38,998 bases of DNA from Phenylobacterium sp. (lineage in GTDB: Bacteria > Pseudomonadota > Alphaproteobacteria > Caulobacterales > Caulobacteraceae), in the NCBI RefSeq assembly GCF_030645195.1, contig NZ_JAUSLW010000093.1:1-38998 (forward strand). The letters are read 5' to 3'. The first letter of the stretch is position 1. Each line of letters opens with the position of its first letter. Shown in pieces: positions 19,038-27,772 of this stretch. The translations under genes were made by a program, and so were the position numbers. The notes below the pieces were generated by a model. It was not told the origin of the DNA and ran no database searches. It worked only from the letters and a program-made list of their open reading frames with translations.

Positions 19038-21380
19038 TCAACCCTTCTCGACGAATGAGTCGATGACCTTCTTCTCGCCGGCCTTTTCGAAGGCGACGGT
19101 GAGCTTGTTGCCGTCGACGCCCTTCACCTGGCCGTAGCCGAACTTCTGGTGGAAGACGCGATCGCCGCGCTTGTAGTCGCTGGCCGCCGAGCTCTCGGCC
19201 ACCAGCCGGCCCTCGCCCTCGATGACCTGCTGCCGGCCCGGATGGCTGCCCTGGTAGCCGCGGGCCTGGGCCCGCTGCCAGCCGGGGGAGGAATAGCCGG
19301 AGCCGAAGGCGGGCGTCGCGTCCCAGGTGCTGCCGTGCTGCTGCTGCATGCCGGGGCCGCCGCCGTAATAGCCGGTCTCCGAGGAGGCCTCGACATTGGC
19401 CAGCGGCAGTTCGTCGACGAAGCGGCTGGGGAGCTGGCTGGTCCAGCGGCCATAGACCATGCGGTTGGCGACGAAGGAGATCCGCGCCTCCTCCCTCGCC
19501 CTGGTGATGCCGACATAGCCGAGGCGACGTTCCTCCTCGAGGCCCTTCTCGCCGCTCTCGTCCATGCTGCGTTGGGAGGGGAAGACGCCTTCCTCCCAGC
19601 CGGGCAGGAAGACCAGGGGAAACTCCAGGCCCTTGGCGGCGTGCAGGGTCATGATCTGCACCGCGTCGGCCTGGGGCCCGCGGTCCATGTCCATCACCAG
19701 GGAGACGTGCTCCAGATAGGATTGCAGGTCGTCGAAGGCGTTCATCGACTGGACGAGCTCCTTCAGGTTCTCCAGGCGGGTCTGGGCGGTGGGCGTCTTG
19801 TCCAGGCGCAGGGCGTCGGTATAGCCGCTCTCCTCCAGGATCTGCTCGGTGAGCCGGGCGTGGTGCAGAGTCTGGGCCTGGGCGCGCCAGCGGTCGAGGT
19901 CGCGCAGGAAGTTGGAAAGCGCCGTGCGGGTGCGCGCCGCCAGCTCATCGGTCAGCACCACCTCGCGGGCCGCGGTCATCACCGGCACGCCATTCAGCCG
20001 GGCGATCTGCAACAGCTTCTGGACGGTGGTGTCGCCGATCCCGCGCTTGGGAACATTGACGATGCGCTCGAAGGCCAGGTCGTCGTCCGGCGACTGGATC
20101 AGCCGCAGATAGGCGTGGGCGTCGCGGATCTCGGCCCGCTCGAAGAACCGGGGGCCGCCCACCACCGTGTAGGGGATGGAGAGCAGGACGAAGCGCTCCT
20201 CGAAGGCGCGCATCTGGAAGGAGGCGCGCACCAGTATGGCCATGTCGCGGTACTTGCGGGGGTCCTTCTCGGTCCCGCCCTTGTGGGCGCGCTCGATCTC
20301 GTCGGCGATCAGCCGGCTCTCGGCCTCGCCGTCCCAGACCCCGCGGACGATGACCTTCTCGCCGCCGTTCTGCTCGGTCCACAGGGTCTTGCCCAGGCGG
20401 CCCTTGTTGGCGGAGATCAAACCGCTGGCGGCGGCCAGGATGTGGCTGGTGGAGCGGTAGTTGCGTTCCAGGCGGATCACCGTCGCGCCGGGGAAGTCGC
20501 GCTCGAAGCGCAGGATGTTGTCCACCTCGGCGCCGCGCCAGCCATAGATGGACTGGTCGTCGTCGCCGACGCAGCAGACGTTCTGGCTGGCCTGGCCCAG
20601 CAGGCGCAGCCACAGGTACTGGGCGACGTTGGTGTCCTGGTACTCGTCCACCAGGATGTAGCGGAAGCGGCGGTGGAACTCGGCCAGCACCTCCGGCTGG
20701 GTCATGAAGATGGTCAGGTTGTGCAGCAGCAGGTCGCCGAAGTCGCAGGCGTTCAGCACCCGCAGGCGCTCCTGGTAGAGGCGGTAGAGGGCCGGACCCT
20801 TGCCGACGGCGAACTCGCGGCCCTCGTTGGCGGGCAGGCGGTCGGGGGTCCAGCCGCGGTTCTTCCAGTGGTCGATGAGGCCGGCCAGCGTCTTGGGCGT
20901 CCAGCGCTTGGCGTCGACGTTTTCGGCTTCCAGCACCTGCTTGATCAGGCGTTCCTGGTCGTCGGTGTCGAGGATGGTGAAGTTGGACTTCAGTCCCACC
21001 AGCTCGGCGTGGCGGCGCAGCACCTGGGCGGCGACCGAGTGGAAGGTGCCCAGCCAGCGAAGGCCCTCGGCCTGGGGCCCGATGATGGCGGTGATCCGCT
21101 CGCGCATCTCGCGGGCGGCCTTGTTGGTGAAGGTGACCACCAGCAGTTCCCACGGCTTGGCCTTGCCGGTGGCCAGGATGTGGGCCAGGCGCGTGGTGAG
21201 CACCCGGGTCTTGCCGGTGCCGGCGCCGGCCAGGACCAGGACCGGGCCCTCGGTGGCCTCGACGGCCGCCCGCTGCTCGGGGTTCAGCCCCTCCAGATAG
21301 TCGGGACCGCGCACGCGGGCGAGATCGCTGACGCGCGGGGCGGGGAGGGGGGCATCTTCGAACGAGTCATAGGACGACAT
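19038..21380 (-). CDS. uvrD: ATP-dependent DNA helicase UvrD/PcrA
   Basis: This superfamily 1A 3'-5' helicase acts in nucleotide-excision and mismatch repair and removes proteins from DNA. Motifs in order are the Q motif GLNPEQRAAV, Walker A GAGTGKT (52-58), VTFTNKAAREMRER (Ia), DEYQDTN (II), QSIYGWRGA (III), LERNYRST (IV), TLHAAKGLEFPLVFLPG (V) and RLGYVGITRAREEA (VI). The C terminus (KRGDRVFHQKFGYGQVKGVD) is the Tudor-like domain that contacts RNA polymerase or UvrB in this family. ATG 21380 (MSSYDSFED) gives 780 residues and a normal N terminus; a longer frame to 21443 has no support. A near-match to a LexA box (one mismatch) lies at 21383-21397. It is divergent from a pair of small membrane proteins. 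Confidence 0.96.
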   Translation of the reverse strand: MSSYDSFEDAPLPAPRVSDLARVRGPDYLEGLNPEQRAAVEATEGPVLVLAGAGTGKTRVLTTRLAHILATGKAKPWELLVVTFTNKAAREMRERITAIIGPQAEGLRWLGTFHSVAAQVLRRHAELVGLKSNFTILDTDDQERLIKQVLEAENVDAKRWTPKTLAGLIDHWKNRGWTPDRLPANEGREFAVGKGPALYRLYQERLRVLNACDFGDLLLHNLTIFMTQPEVLAEFHRRFRYILVDEYQDTNVAQYLWLRLLGQASQNVCCVGDDDQSIYGWRGAEVDNILRFERDFPGATVIRLERNYRSTSHILAAASGLISANKGRLGKTLWTEQNGGEKVIVRGVWDGEAESRLIADEIERAHKGGTEKDPRKYRDMAILVRASFQMRAFEERFVLLSIPYTVVGGPRFFERAEIRDAHAYLRLIQSPDDDLAFERIVNVPKRGIGDTTVQKLLQIARLNGVPVMTAAREVVLTDELAARTRTALSNFLRDLDRWRAQAQTLHHARLTEQILEESGYTDALRLDKTPTAQTRLENLKELVQSMNAFDDLQSYLEHVSLVMDMDRGPQADAVQIMTLHAAKGLEFPLVFLPGWEEGVFPSQRSMDESGEKGLEEERRLGYVGITRAREEARISFVANRMVYGRWTSQLPSRFVDELPLANVEASSETGYYGGGPGMQQQHGSTWDATPAFGSGYSSPGWQRAQARGYQGSHPGRQQVIEGEGRLVAESSAASDYKRGDRVFHQKFGYGQVKGVDGNKLTVAFEKAGEKKVIDSFVEKG

Positions 21381-21499
21381 TGGAACATATGTAGCACAGG
21401 GCGAGGCCGACTTAAGGGCCGTCGCGCCGCAATCTCCGCCCACGGAACCGGCTCGACCGGGGTTCGTTGTGCTGCCGACACAAATCTAGGGAGGCTTTC

Positions 21500-21682
21500 G
21501 TGGCTGAGAATTCTGGCAATGGTTCGAACCCGGTCCTGGCCTTCATCGTGGGCGGCCTGCTGGTCGTGGTCGCGGTGATCGCCTTCATGATGTATTCTGG
21601 CGGCGGCTTCGGACAATCCAAGAGCGTGGATGTGAACATCAAGGCGCCTGACATCTCCATGCCGGCCAAGCCGGCGGGCTAG
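21500..21682 (+). CDS. Small single-pass membrane protein, tandem copy 1
   Basis: The 60-residue product has the layout: short polar N terminus (AENSGNGSNP), membrane segment (VLAFIVGGLLVVVAVIAFMMY, about 11-31), then a linker and the motif KSVDVNIKAPDISMP. GTG at 21500 is chosen because AGGGAGG (21488-21494) lies at the right distance; the frame is open back to 21467 but without a site. It is followed 2 bp later by a related gene (21685-21900) with the same architecture and the shared motif KSVDV. The two are probably a tandem duplication. Function unknown. Confidence 0.7.
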   Translation: MAENSGNGSNPVLAFIVGGLLVVVAVIAFMMYSGGGFGQSKSVDVNIKAPDISMPAKPAG

Positions 21683-21684
21683 GC

Positions 21685-21900
21685 ATGGCCCAGAACTCCA
21701 ATGGCGCCGGCCCCTGGCTGGCCTTCCTGGTGGGCGGACTGATCGTGGCGGTCGCCGTCATCGGCTACTTCGTCTATGCGGGCCGCCAGGCCGCGCCTGA
21801 CCTCGCCAAGAGCGTCGATGTGCATGTGAGCCTGCCCAAGGCTCCGCCGATGCCGGAGGGCCCCAAGCTGCCCGACATGCCGATCCCGGTTCCGAAGTAG
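21685..21900 (+). CDS. Small single-pass membrane protein, tandem copy 2
   Basis: The 71-residue protein repeats the plan of the gene 2 bp upstream: polar N terminus (AQNSNGAGP), membrane segment (WLAFLVGGLIVAVAVIGYFVY, about 11-31), then KSVDVHVSLPKAPPMPEGP. Both share 'LAF-VGGL--VAVI' and 'KSVDV', which supports duplication from a common ancestor. The tail is Pro-rich and extends further here. The two are surely cotranscribed. The C-terminal part probably faces the periplasm. Function is unknown. It is convergent with the ribbon-helix-helix gene, with only 6 bp between their stops. Confidence 0.75.
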   Translation: MAQNSNGAGPWLAFLVGGLIVAVAVIGYFVYAGRQAAPDLAKSVDVHVSLPKAPPMPEGPKLPDMPIPVPK

Positions 21901-21906
21901 GAGTCT

Positions 21907-22116
21907 CTACCCCTTCGAGAAGGTCAGGGCCGCGACCCGGCAGGCCGAGGCCAGGGGGCGGTCGCCGCGGGTCTCGTCCAGGCGGGCGATGAGGCCGGCC
22001 AGACTGAGGGCCTGATCGCGCGCCATCTCCTCCAGCACCGCCCAGAACTCGGGCTCCAGCGCCATGGAGGTGGCGTGGCCGGCCAGCAGGATCGAGCGTT
22101 TACGCAGTCTGGGCAT
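21907..22116 (-). CDS. Ribbon-helix-helix domain protein (RHH_4-like)
   Basis: The 69-residue protein begins MPRLRKRSILLAGHATSMAL and continues EPEFWAVLEEMARDQALSLA. This matches the alphaproteobacterial ribbon-helix-helix group, which has the pattern 'R-S-I---GH-TS--LEPEFW--L--IA'. The first strand (RSILLAG) would contact DNA as a dimer, and the next two helices form the RHH core. The full frame is much longer upstream (to 23250), but only this C-terminal part is coding-like; ATG 22116 is the sensible start. It is divergent from the Coq4-like gene, and two inverted repeats lie between them. A role as a regulator is an inference from fold and position. Confidence 0.8.
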   Translation of the reverse strand: MPRLRKRSILLAGHATSMALEPEFWAVLEEMARDQALSLAGLIARLDETRGDRPLASACRVAALTFSKG

Positions 22117-22150
22117 CTGGATCCTAGTCTCGGGCCTCGCGGCTGCGATG

Positions 22151-22217
22151 CAACCGTCTTCTGACGGTTCGGGGCACGCAAAAATGGAGACTTGCCAAAA
22201 AATGACGCTGGCGTCAT
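22151..22217. promoter_or_regulatory. Two inverted repeats between the RHH and Coq4-like genes
   Basis: The 135-bp divergent gap (22117-22251) holds two inverted repeats. AACCGTC (22151-22157) and GACGGTT (22162-22168) have a 4-base spacer. ATGACGC (22202-22208) and GCGTCAT (22211-22217) have a 2-base spacer. Both are the size of operators for dimeric regulators, and the neighbouring RHH protein is a possible binder. No clear -35 or -10 was identified. Confidence 0.5.
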
Positions 22218-22251
22218 CTTCGATCCAAGCTCCGTTCCAAAGGTCCCTCCC

Positions 22252-23013
22252 ATGACCGCCGCCGTCGTCGATCTCAAGCCCGCCCAGCCGCTGGAAAAGC
22301 CCCGCCTGCAGTGGGGCGCGGCCCTGCGCGCCCTGCGGCGCCTGCTGAACGACAAGGAGGACACCGGCCAGGTGTTCGAGATCATGCGGGCCCTGAACGG
22401 GACCGCCACCCGGGACGGCTACGACCGGCTGCTGACCACCGTGCAGGGCGGGCGCATCGCCTATGAGCGGGCCGAACTGGCCCCCAAGCTGATGGATGAC
22501 GCCTGGCTCGACAGCTTCGCGCCGGGGACCGTCGGCGCCTCCTATCGCGACTTCGTGCGCAGCGAGCAGCTGTCGGCCGAGGGCCTGGCCGAGGTCAGCC
22601 GCCTGGGGGAGAAGGGCGTCGACCTGCAACATCCCTATGCCTGGTTCGGCCGCCGCACCCGCGACGTCCACGACATCTGGCACATCCTGTCGGGCTATCA
22701 CCGCGACGGCCTGGGGGAGGCCTGCCTGGTGGCCTTCTCCTACGCCCAGACCGGCGGCCTGGGCTGGGCCCTGATCGGGGTCGGGGCGGCGTACCGCACC
22801 CGCAAGGGCGACCAGCCCTACGCCCGGGCCATCTGGCAGGGTTACCAGCGTGGCAAGGCCGCGGCCTGGCTGCTGGGGGAGGACTATGAGCGCCTGCTCA
22901 ACGAGCCCCTGGAGGCCGCCCGCAGGCGGCTGAACATCACCCCGGCGACGCTGTACAACGCCATCCCGGTGGCGGCGCGGGACTGGTCCACGCCGATGGC
23001 GATGGCGGCCTAA
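22252..23013 (+). CDS. Coq4-family protein (ubiquinone biosynthesis)
   Basis: The 253-residue protein carries the Coq4 signature: RDVHDIWHILSGYHRDGLGE has the HD--H----G-----E zinc motif, followed by ACLVAFSYAQTGGLGW. Coq4 organises or catalyses a decarboxylation/hydroxylation step in ubiquinone synthesis; in alphaproteobacteria a Coq4-like protein has been linked to the same pathway. The C-terminal part (IWQGYQRGKAAAWLLGEDYERLL) also fits the family. The frame extends upstream to 22192, but ATG 22252 (MTAAVVDLKP) is closer to a normal start. Residues 1-15 are variable. It is divergent from the RHH gene and convergent with DUF4169, with overlapping stops. No ubiquinone genes are nearby. Confidence 0.85.
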   Translation: MTAAVVDLKPAQPLEKPRLQWGAALRALRRLLNDKEDTGQVFEIMRALNGTATRDGYDRLLTTVQGGRIAYERAELAPKLMDDAWLDSFAPGTVGASYRDFVRSEQLSAEGLAEVSRLGEKGVDLQHPYAWFGRRTRDVHDIWHILSGYHRDGLGEACLVAFSYAQTGGLGWALIGVGAAYRTRKGDQPYARAIWQGYQRGKAAAWLLGEDYERLLNEPLEAARRRLNITPATLYNAIPVAARDWSTPMAMAA

Positions 23014-23189
23014 TCCTTCTCGCGCTTGGCGCCGTCCAGCAGGCGGACGACCTTCTCGGTTTCCGCCTTGGTCACGGCCTGCTGCCCCTTGGTGCGGCCG
23101 AACTTCACGCGGTTGGCGGCCGCCTGGGCCTTGTCGGCCTCGCGGACCTTGGCCTTCCGCGCCTTGTTGAAATTGACGATGTCGTTCAT
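23010..23189 (-). CDS. DUF4169-family small basic protein
   Basis: The 59-residue product begins MNDIVNFNKARKAKVREADK and continues AQAAANRVKFGRTKGQQ, ending KVVRLLDGAKREKD. This matches the short, highly charged alphaproteobacterial DUF4169 pattern, which often starts 'IVNLN--RK---R'. It is basic and helical, with no membrane segment. Function is unknown. Its start overlaps the stop of the upstream PmoA-like gene (ATGA at 23186-23189), so translation is coupled, and its stop overlaps that of convergent coq4. In related genomes DUF4169 is, to my recollection, commonly next to an RHH_4 gene; here coq4 lies between them on the opposite strand. Confidence 0.8.
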   Translation of the reverse strand: MNDIVNFNKARKAKVREADKAQAAANRVKFGRTKGQQAVTKAETEKVVRLLDGAKREKD

Positions 23190-24073
23190 CGCGCCGCGCT
23201 CTCCCGGGGCTGGATGACCACGGTGGACTCGAGGTGGAGAGGCCGGCCAACCGGCACGGCGTAGGGCGCGCGGCCGGGGAAGACGCAGTTCTGCATGGAG
23301 AGCTCGCGTCGCAGGATCCAGCGGGTGAGGGGCTCGCCCTGCGCCTTGCAGGCCAGGCCCACGGCCCAGGGCGGATAGGCCGCCCCCACCGGCCAGGCGA
23401 AGCCCATGGCCGGCCCGGCGGCCACCGCGCCGACCTCGGGTTTCACGCTCTCGCCGCGAGAGGCGAAGTTCAGGCGGTCGGGCTGGACCAGGCGCATGGA
23501 AAAGCCGCCATAACCCTTCACGTCGTCGCTGCCCCCCAGGGACAGGCCGTCGACCCGGGCGGTGATGGTGGTGTCGAACTCGATCCTCTGGCCCGCGGTC
23601 GCAGCCGGGCGGACGGTGACCCTGGTCTGCTCGCGGGCCACATAGATCAGGTCGTCCCTGGAACTGACGATCCAGTCGACGTCGAGGGTGAGCACCCCCG
23701 ACCCGTCCGGCTGGCCCTGGAACTTGGTCCCGCGGACGAAGAAGGTCAGGCCCTGCATGAACCAGCCGTCGGCCACCACCTCGTCGCCCAGGCGGACCTG
23801 GCGCCACCCCCAGAACAGGCCACGATCCTCGGGATGGTCGGCGGGGCGGTCCTGCGTCAGCACCGTCCCGTCGGGCGCGTAGAGCGGATGGACATAGTTG
23901 AGGCGGCCGGGCTCGGCCGGGTCGTTGGTCCGGGTGCGGTAGACCAGCACCGTGCGGCCATTGTCGGTGAGGGTGACGCTGTCGGGGGCCAGCTTTGCGT
24001 CGATGGCCGCCTGGGCGGTCCCGGCGGTCGACAGCATCAGCAGGGCGGCGAGGGCGGAGGCGAGCTTGGTCAT
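23186..24073 (-). CDS. Exported PmoA-like (DUF6807) protein
   Basis: The 295-residue protein starts with a Sec signal peptide (KLASALAALLMLSTAGTAQA, cleavage likely after AQA at about 22). The mature part has the DUF6807/PmoA-like pattern: LNYVHPLYAPDGTVLTQDRP, then ADHPEDRGLFWGWRQV. This has the H-P-L and D-H--HRG-FW-W positions, although one expected His is replaced by Glu (DHPEDRG). It is named after a methane-oxygenase-associated family but is unrelated to PmoA of methanotrophs in function, and is often found with sugar or glycoside genes. Enzymatic role is unknown. It overlaps DUF4169 by 4 bp downstream, giving a two-gene operon. An 82-bp gap separates it from the end of pyrE upstream. 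Confidence 0.78.
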   Translation of the reverse strand: MTKLASALAALLMLSTAGTAQAAIDAKLAPDSVTLTDNGRTVLVYRTRTNDPAEPGRLNYVHPLYAPDGTVLTQDRPADHPEDRGLFWGWRQVRLGDEVVADGWFMQGLTFFVRGTKFQGQPDGSGVLTLDVDWIVSSRDDLIYVAREQTRVTVRPAATAGQRIEFDTTITARVDGLSLGGSDDVKGYGGFSMRLVQPDRLNFASRGESVKPEVGAVAAGPAMGFAWPVGAAYPPWAVGLACKAQGEPLTRWILRRELSMQNCVFPGRAPYAVPVGRPLHLESTVVIQPRESAAR

Positions 24074-24155
24074 GGCTCCAGCCTAGCTTCCCCGGCCCGC
24101 CTCCGCATCCGCTCTGTGGCCGCCGGGGATTAAAACGGCGCCATGAAGTCGGGCT

Positions 24156-24680
24156 CTACGCCTCCAGGTCTTCCTTCCGGAAGGCCGCATATAGCGGCGC
24201 GGCGAGGCCCTCGATGCGGGGCTCGCCCTCGCCGCGCCAGAGGGTGCAGACCACGGCGGTCAGCACCGCCCCGGCGTCGGCCAGATGGACCGCCGCGTCG
24301 CGCACGGCGCCGCCGGTGGAAATCACATCCTCGATCATCACCACGCGGCGGCCTTTGACGTCGGCGCCCTCGACCGCCAGGCAGGTTCCGTAGGTCTTGG
24401 CCTGCTTGCGCACGAAGCAGAGGGGCAGGCCGCTCAGCAGCGACATGGCCGTGGCGATGGGCACGCCGCCCAGTTCCACGCCCGCCAACACCTCGGTGTC
24501 CGCCGGCAGCAATGGGACCATCGCCTGGGCGACCCGTCGCAGCAGGGCGGGGTCGGCCTCGAAGCGGTACTTGTCGAAATATTCGGTCGCCACCACCCCC
24601 GACCGCAGGACAAAGGATCCCCGCAGCCGGGCGACGGCGTTGATGTCGGCCGCCAGGGCCTGCTTGGCCGCGGCGTCCAT
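24156..24680 (-). CDS. pyrE: Orotate phosphoribosyltransferase PyrE
   Basis: PyrE joins orotate and PRPP to give OMP in de novo pyrimidine synthesis. The 13-residue PRPP motif VVMIEDVISTGGA (113-125) is intact. GVELGGVPIATAMSLLSGLP (68-87) and the loop FVRKQAKTYGT (89-99), with the catalytic Lys region, also fit. GSFVLRSGVVATEYFDKY (21-38) is the conserved orotate-binding N terminus. Length (174) is at the short end of the family. ATG 24680 lies 2 bp after the stop of the aminotransferase gene, so the two are cotranscribed. The frame continues upstream in the same phase but overlaps the aminotransferase, so ATG 24680 is preferred. Confidence 0.94.
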   Translation of the reverse strand: MDAAAKQALAADINAVARLRGSFVLRSGVVATEYFDKYRFEADPALLRRVAQAMVPLLPADTEVLAGVELGGVPIATAMSLLSGLPLCFVRKQAKTYGTCLAVEGADVKGRRVVMIEDVISTGGAVRDAAVHLADAGAVLTAVVCTLWRGEGEPRIEGLAAPLYAAFRKEDLEA

Positions 24681-24682
24681 GC

Positions 24683-25891
<1,209 letters not shown>

Positions 25892-26060
25892 TCAACTCCC
25901 GGTCGAAGGTTTAAGAGGAACGGGGCGGGGTGTAGCCGAAGGGGCTGCGAAGGCAAAGCCGCGAACGTGAGCGCGCAACGGTTCCGGCCACCGGATTGGC
26001 GTCAGGGTCACACATAGGCTTTGTGCTCGCCTCGGCCCGCCGCGAATTCGACAGATAATT

Positions 26061-26075
26061 GTTCTTGATTTGTTC
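26061..26075. promoter_or_regulatory. LexA (SOS) box before the AT-rich two-gene island
   Basis: GTTC-TTGATTT-GTTC exactly matches the alphaproteobacterial LexA box. It lies 54 bp before the ATG at 26130, in an AT-rich promoter-like stretch (26050-26090) between the aminotransferase and the next gene. The position suggests SOS control of the two genes 26130-26943. About one match of this pattern is expected by chance in a window this size, but this one is intergenic and in the right place. Confidence 0.75.
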
Positions 26076-26129
26076 TCATTCCTGATAGCCTGAGGCCGCG
26101 CTCGGTACGAGCTGGGCGGTTGAAATGGG

Positions 26130-26558
26130 ATGGCGGACATGACGCACGGGTTCAAAGAGAACCAAGTCCAGAATGCTGGGTGGAATCGTGGAGATGGCGA
26201 CCAGGAGATCGGCCCCATCGACCTGGCTCTGAACGTCTTCCAAAAGAAGGCCGTCAAAGCGCTCATGAAATCGTCAGGCGCGGATAAGAACGTCCAAAGG
26301 GCGCTACGGGAGATTTCGGGCGGCGAATTCTCCAGCGCTGAGTTGGAAGCGCTTGAGGATCGTGTCCTGGATCGGGCCACGCGCGAAGACGTGGGCAGCC
26401 TCTTTGGAATCCAGGTGACGAAGCCGTTTTCGGTGAGCCCCAGACAGAAGGCGACAATCGATGGCCTGTTCGGCAAGCTGGGCGGCGATCCGCTCGCCGA
26501 GAAAGCTCGGACCGCCTACGGGAGGGCGCTGAAGAATGGCAAAGTTCGGGTTCGCTGA
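26130..26558 (+). CDS. Unknown soluble protein, first gene of LexA-headed island
   Basis: The 142-residue protein is not recognised. It has no signal peptide or membrane segment. The N terminus is polar (MTHGFKENQVQNAGWNRGDG), followed by helical segments including IDLALNVFQKKAVKALM and SAELEALEDRVLDRATRED, and a basic C terminus ending KNGKVRVR. The start may be ATG 26130 or 26139. The DNA is clearly less GC-rich than the neighbours and the codons are less GC3-biased, suggesting transfer. A perfect LexA box lies 54 bp upstream. The next gene overlaps by 23 bp. It could be a regulator, a partner of the membrane protein or a phage remnant; the sequence does not decide. Confidence 0.6.
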   Translation: MADMTHGFKENQVQNAGWNRGDGDQEIGPIDLALNVFQKKAVKALMKSSGADKNVQRALREISGGEFSSAELEALEDRVLDRATREDVGSLFGIQVTKPFSVSPRQKATIDGLFGKLGGDPLAEKARTAYGRALKNGKVRVR

Positions 26559-26943
26559 GGCTCCTGCCAAGGCCGCCGTCATTCCACGCTGGACGATCGG
26601 TCTCTTGTTCTGTGTCGGCTACGTGCTCACCCTCGTTGGGTGGGGCGGGCGCGAGTGCGGCATAGCCTGTAACGCTGGGCAGGGCGTCGCCGGCTTCCTG
26701 GAGTGGTACGTCTTTCCCTATTCGCTCTTCTGGGCGCTCGTTCCGGCGGTGCATGCGCGCGAAGTTTCGAACGCCATCATCCTTGCGGTTGGCATTGGCG
26801 CATACTTGGCGCTTCGGCGGCTTGTTCCACCCAAGCTGAGCGTGCGTCAATTCGGGGTGGTTTTAGGAGGCTGGGCTCTTCTGTGTGTCGCGCTCCTGCC
26901 ACTCTATCTCGTTGCATTTCATCTCTACTATGGAACCAAATGA
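26536..26943 (+). CDS. Unknown four-segment membrane protein, second gene of island
   Basis: The 135-residue protein has about four hydrophobic segments: WTIGLLFCVGYVLTLVGW (about 19-36), FPYSLFWALVPAVHA (59-73), AIILAVGIGAYLAL (79-92) and FGVVLGGWALLCVALLPLYL (106-125). There is a Cys pair in RECGIACNAG. The N terminus is short and basic. GGAGG (26521-26525) lies 10 bp before the ATG. It overlaps the preceding gene by 23 bp, so the two are coexpressed, probably under LexA. No family is recognised. A small SOS-linked membrane protein recalls known damage-induced division inhibitors such as Caulobacter SidA only in principle; there is no sequence similarity that I can see. Confidence 0.6.
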   Translation: MAKFGFAEAPAKAAVIPRWTIGLLFCVGYVLTLVGWGGRECGIACNAGQGVAGFLEWYVFPYSLFWALVPAVHAREVSNAIILAVGIGAYLALRRLVPPKLSVRQFGVVLGGWALLCVALLPLYLVAFHLYYGTK

Positions 26944-27033
26944 TCGGCGGCGCACGGTCGGGCCGGTGACCGGGCGCCTCTGCGCGGGCTGAACCCGTCT
27001 TGACCCTCAGGCGGCGATAGGCGAGGGCAGGCC

Positions 27034-27753
27034 ATGCGCCGCCTCTTCCGCTTCGTGACCGAGATGGACGCCCAGGCGTGGCGGACCGTGGGGGTGTCCT
27101 TCGTCCTGTTCGGCGGGGTGGGGATCGTCTTCCTGTTCGGCGCCCAGGTGCTGGGCTTCAGCGGCGAGGCCACGGTGGAGCAGTGGCTGGGCTCGGCCAG
27201 CGGCGCCTGGGCCCTGCCGACGGCGGTGGCGGCCTTCGCCCTGCTGGCCTTCATCGGCGTGCCGCAGTTCATGCTGATCGCCGCCGCCGTGGTGGCCTTC
27301 GGGCCCTGGACCGGCTTCGCCTACAGCTGGATCGGGACCATGGTGTCGTCCCTGGTGGGCTTCTATCTGGGCCGGTTCGCCGGCGCCAAGGCGCTGCAGA
27401 CCCTGTCGGGCGAGAGCATGCAGCGGTTCATGGGCCTGGTGGGGCGTAACGGCTTCCTGGCCAGCCTGATCGTGCGGCTGGTGCCCTCGGCGCCCTTCAT
27501 CGTCGTCAACATGGCCGCGGGCGTCACGCCCATGCGGGTGGTGTCCTTCGCCGCCGGCACCGCCCTGGGCATCATCCCCAAGATCGGGCTCACGGCCTTC
27601 GCCGGCAACTCCATCGTCCAGGCGATGAAGGGCGGCAGCCTGAAGCACGTGGCCTGGCTGGTGGCGGTGGCGGCCCTGTGGATCGGCATCGGCTGGTTCG
27701 CCCGGCGGTGGCTGAAATCGCGGGAAGCTGACAATGAGGTCGCCGAGAGCTAG
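27034..27753 (+). CDS. TVP38/TMEM64-family (VTT domain) membrane protein
   Basis: The 239-residue inner-membrane protein belongs to the DedA-related VTT superfamily, thought to move or scramble lipids. It has six or so hydrophobic segments. The central domain shows LLAFIGVPQFMLIAAAVVAF, then WIGTMVSSLVGFYLGRFAG, where the conserved glycine-rich pattern and the G-x-x-x-G-x-x-x-G-R helix are visible. VRLVPSAPFIVVNMAAGV contains the hallmark 'R-x-x-P-x-x-P-F--VN--AG'. Length and layout match the family. ATG 27034 follows AGGCGAGGGCAGGCC, which offers a GAGG site. The toxin-antitoxin pair starts 20 bp after its stop on the same strand. The 90-bp gap before it holds nothing recognised. Confidence 0.88.
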   Translation: MRRLFRFVTEMDAQAWRTVGVSFVLFGGVGIVFLFGAQVLGFSGEATVEQWLGSASGAWALPTAVAAFALLAFIGVPQFMLIAAAVVAFGPWTGFAYSWIGTMVSSLVGFYLGRFAGAKALQTLSGESMQRFMGLVGRNGFLASLIVRLVPSAPFIVVNMAAGVTPMRVVSFAAGTALGIIPKIGLTAFAGNSIVQAMKGGSLKHVAWLVAVAALWIGIGWFARRWLKSREADNEVAES

Positions 27754-27772
27754 GCTCCGGTCCGGAGGAGAC

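Noticed and set aside
21383..21397. LexA-like site before uvrD (GAAC-ATATGTA-GCAC)
   Set aside because: It has one mismatch in the second half and overlaps the start codon region. At this level chance matches are frequent, so it was not called, although uvrD is SOS-controlled in some bacteria.
19149..21578. An 809-residue open frame opposite uvrD
   Set aside because: It is an antisense shadow with repetitive Gly/Leu/Val/Gln composition. The uvrD frame has all helicase motifs.
22117..23250. Long minus-strand frame (447 residues, 21907-23250) reading through coq4
   Set aside because: Only its last 69 codons (the RHH protein) look coding. The rest is antisense to the well-supported coq4 gene.
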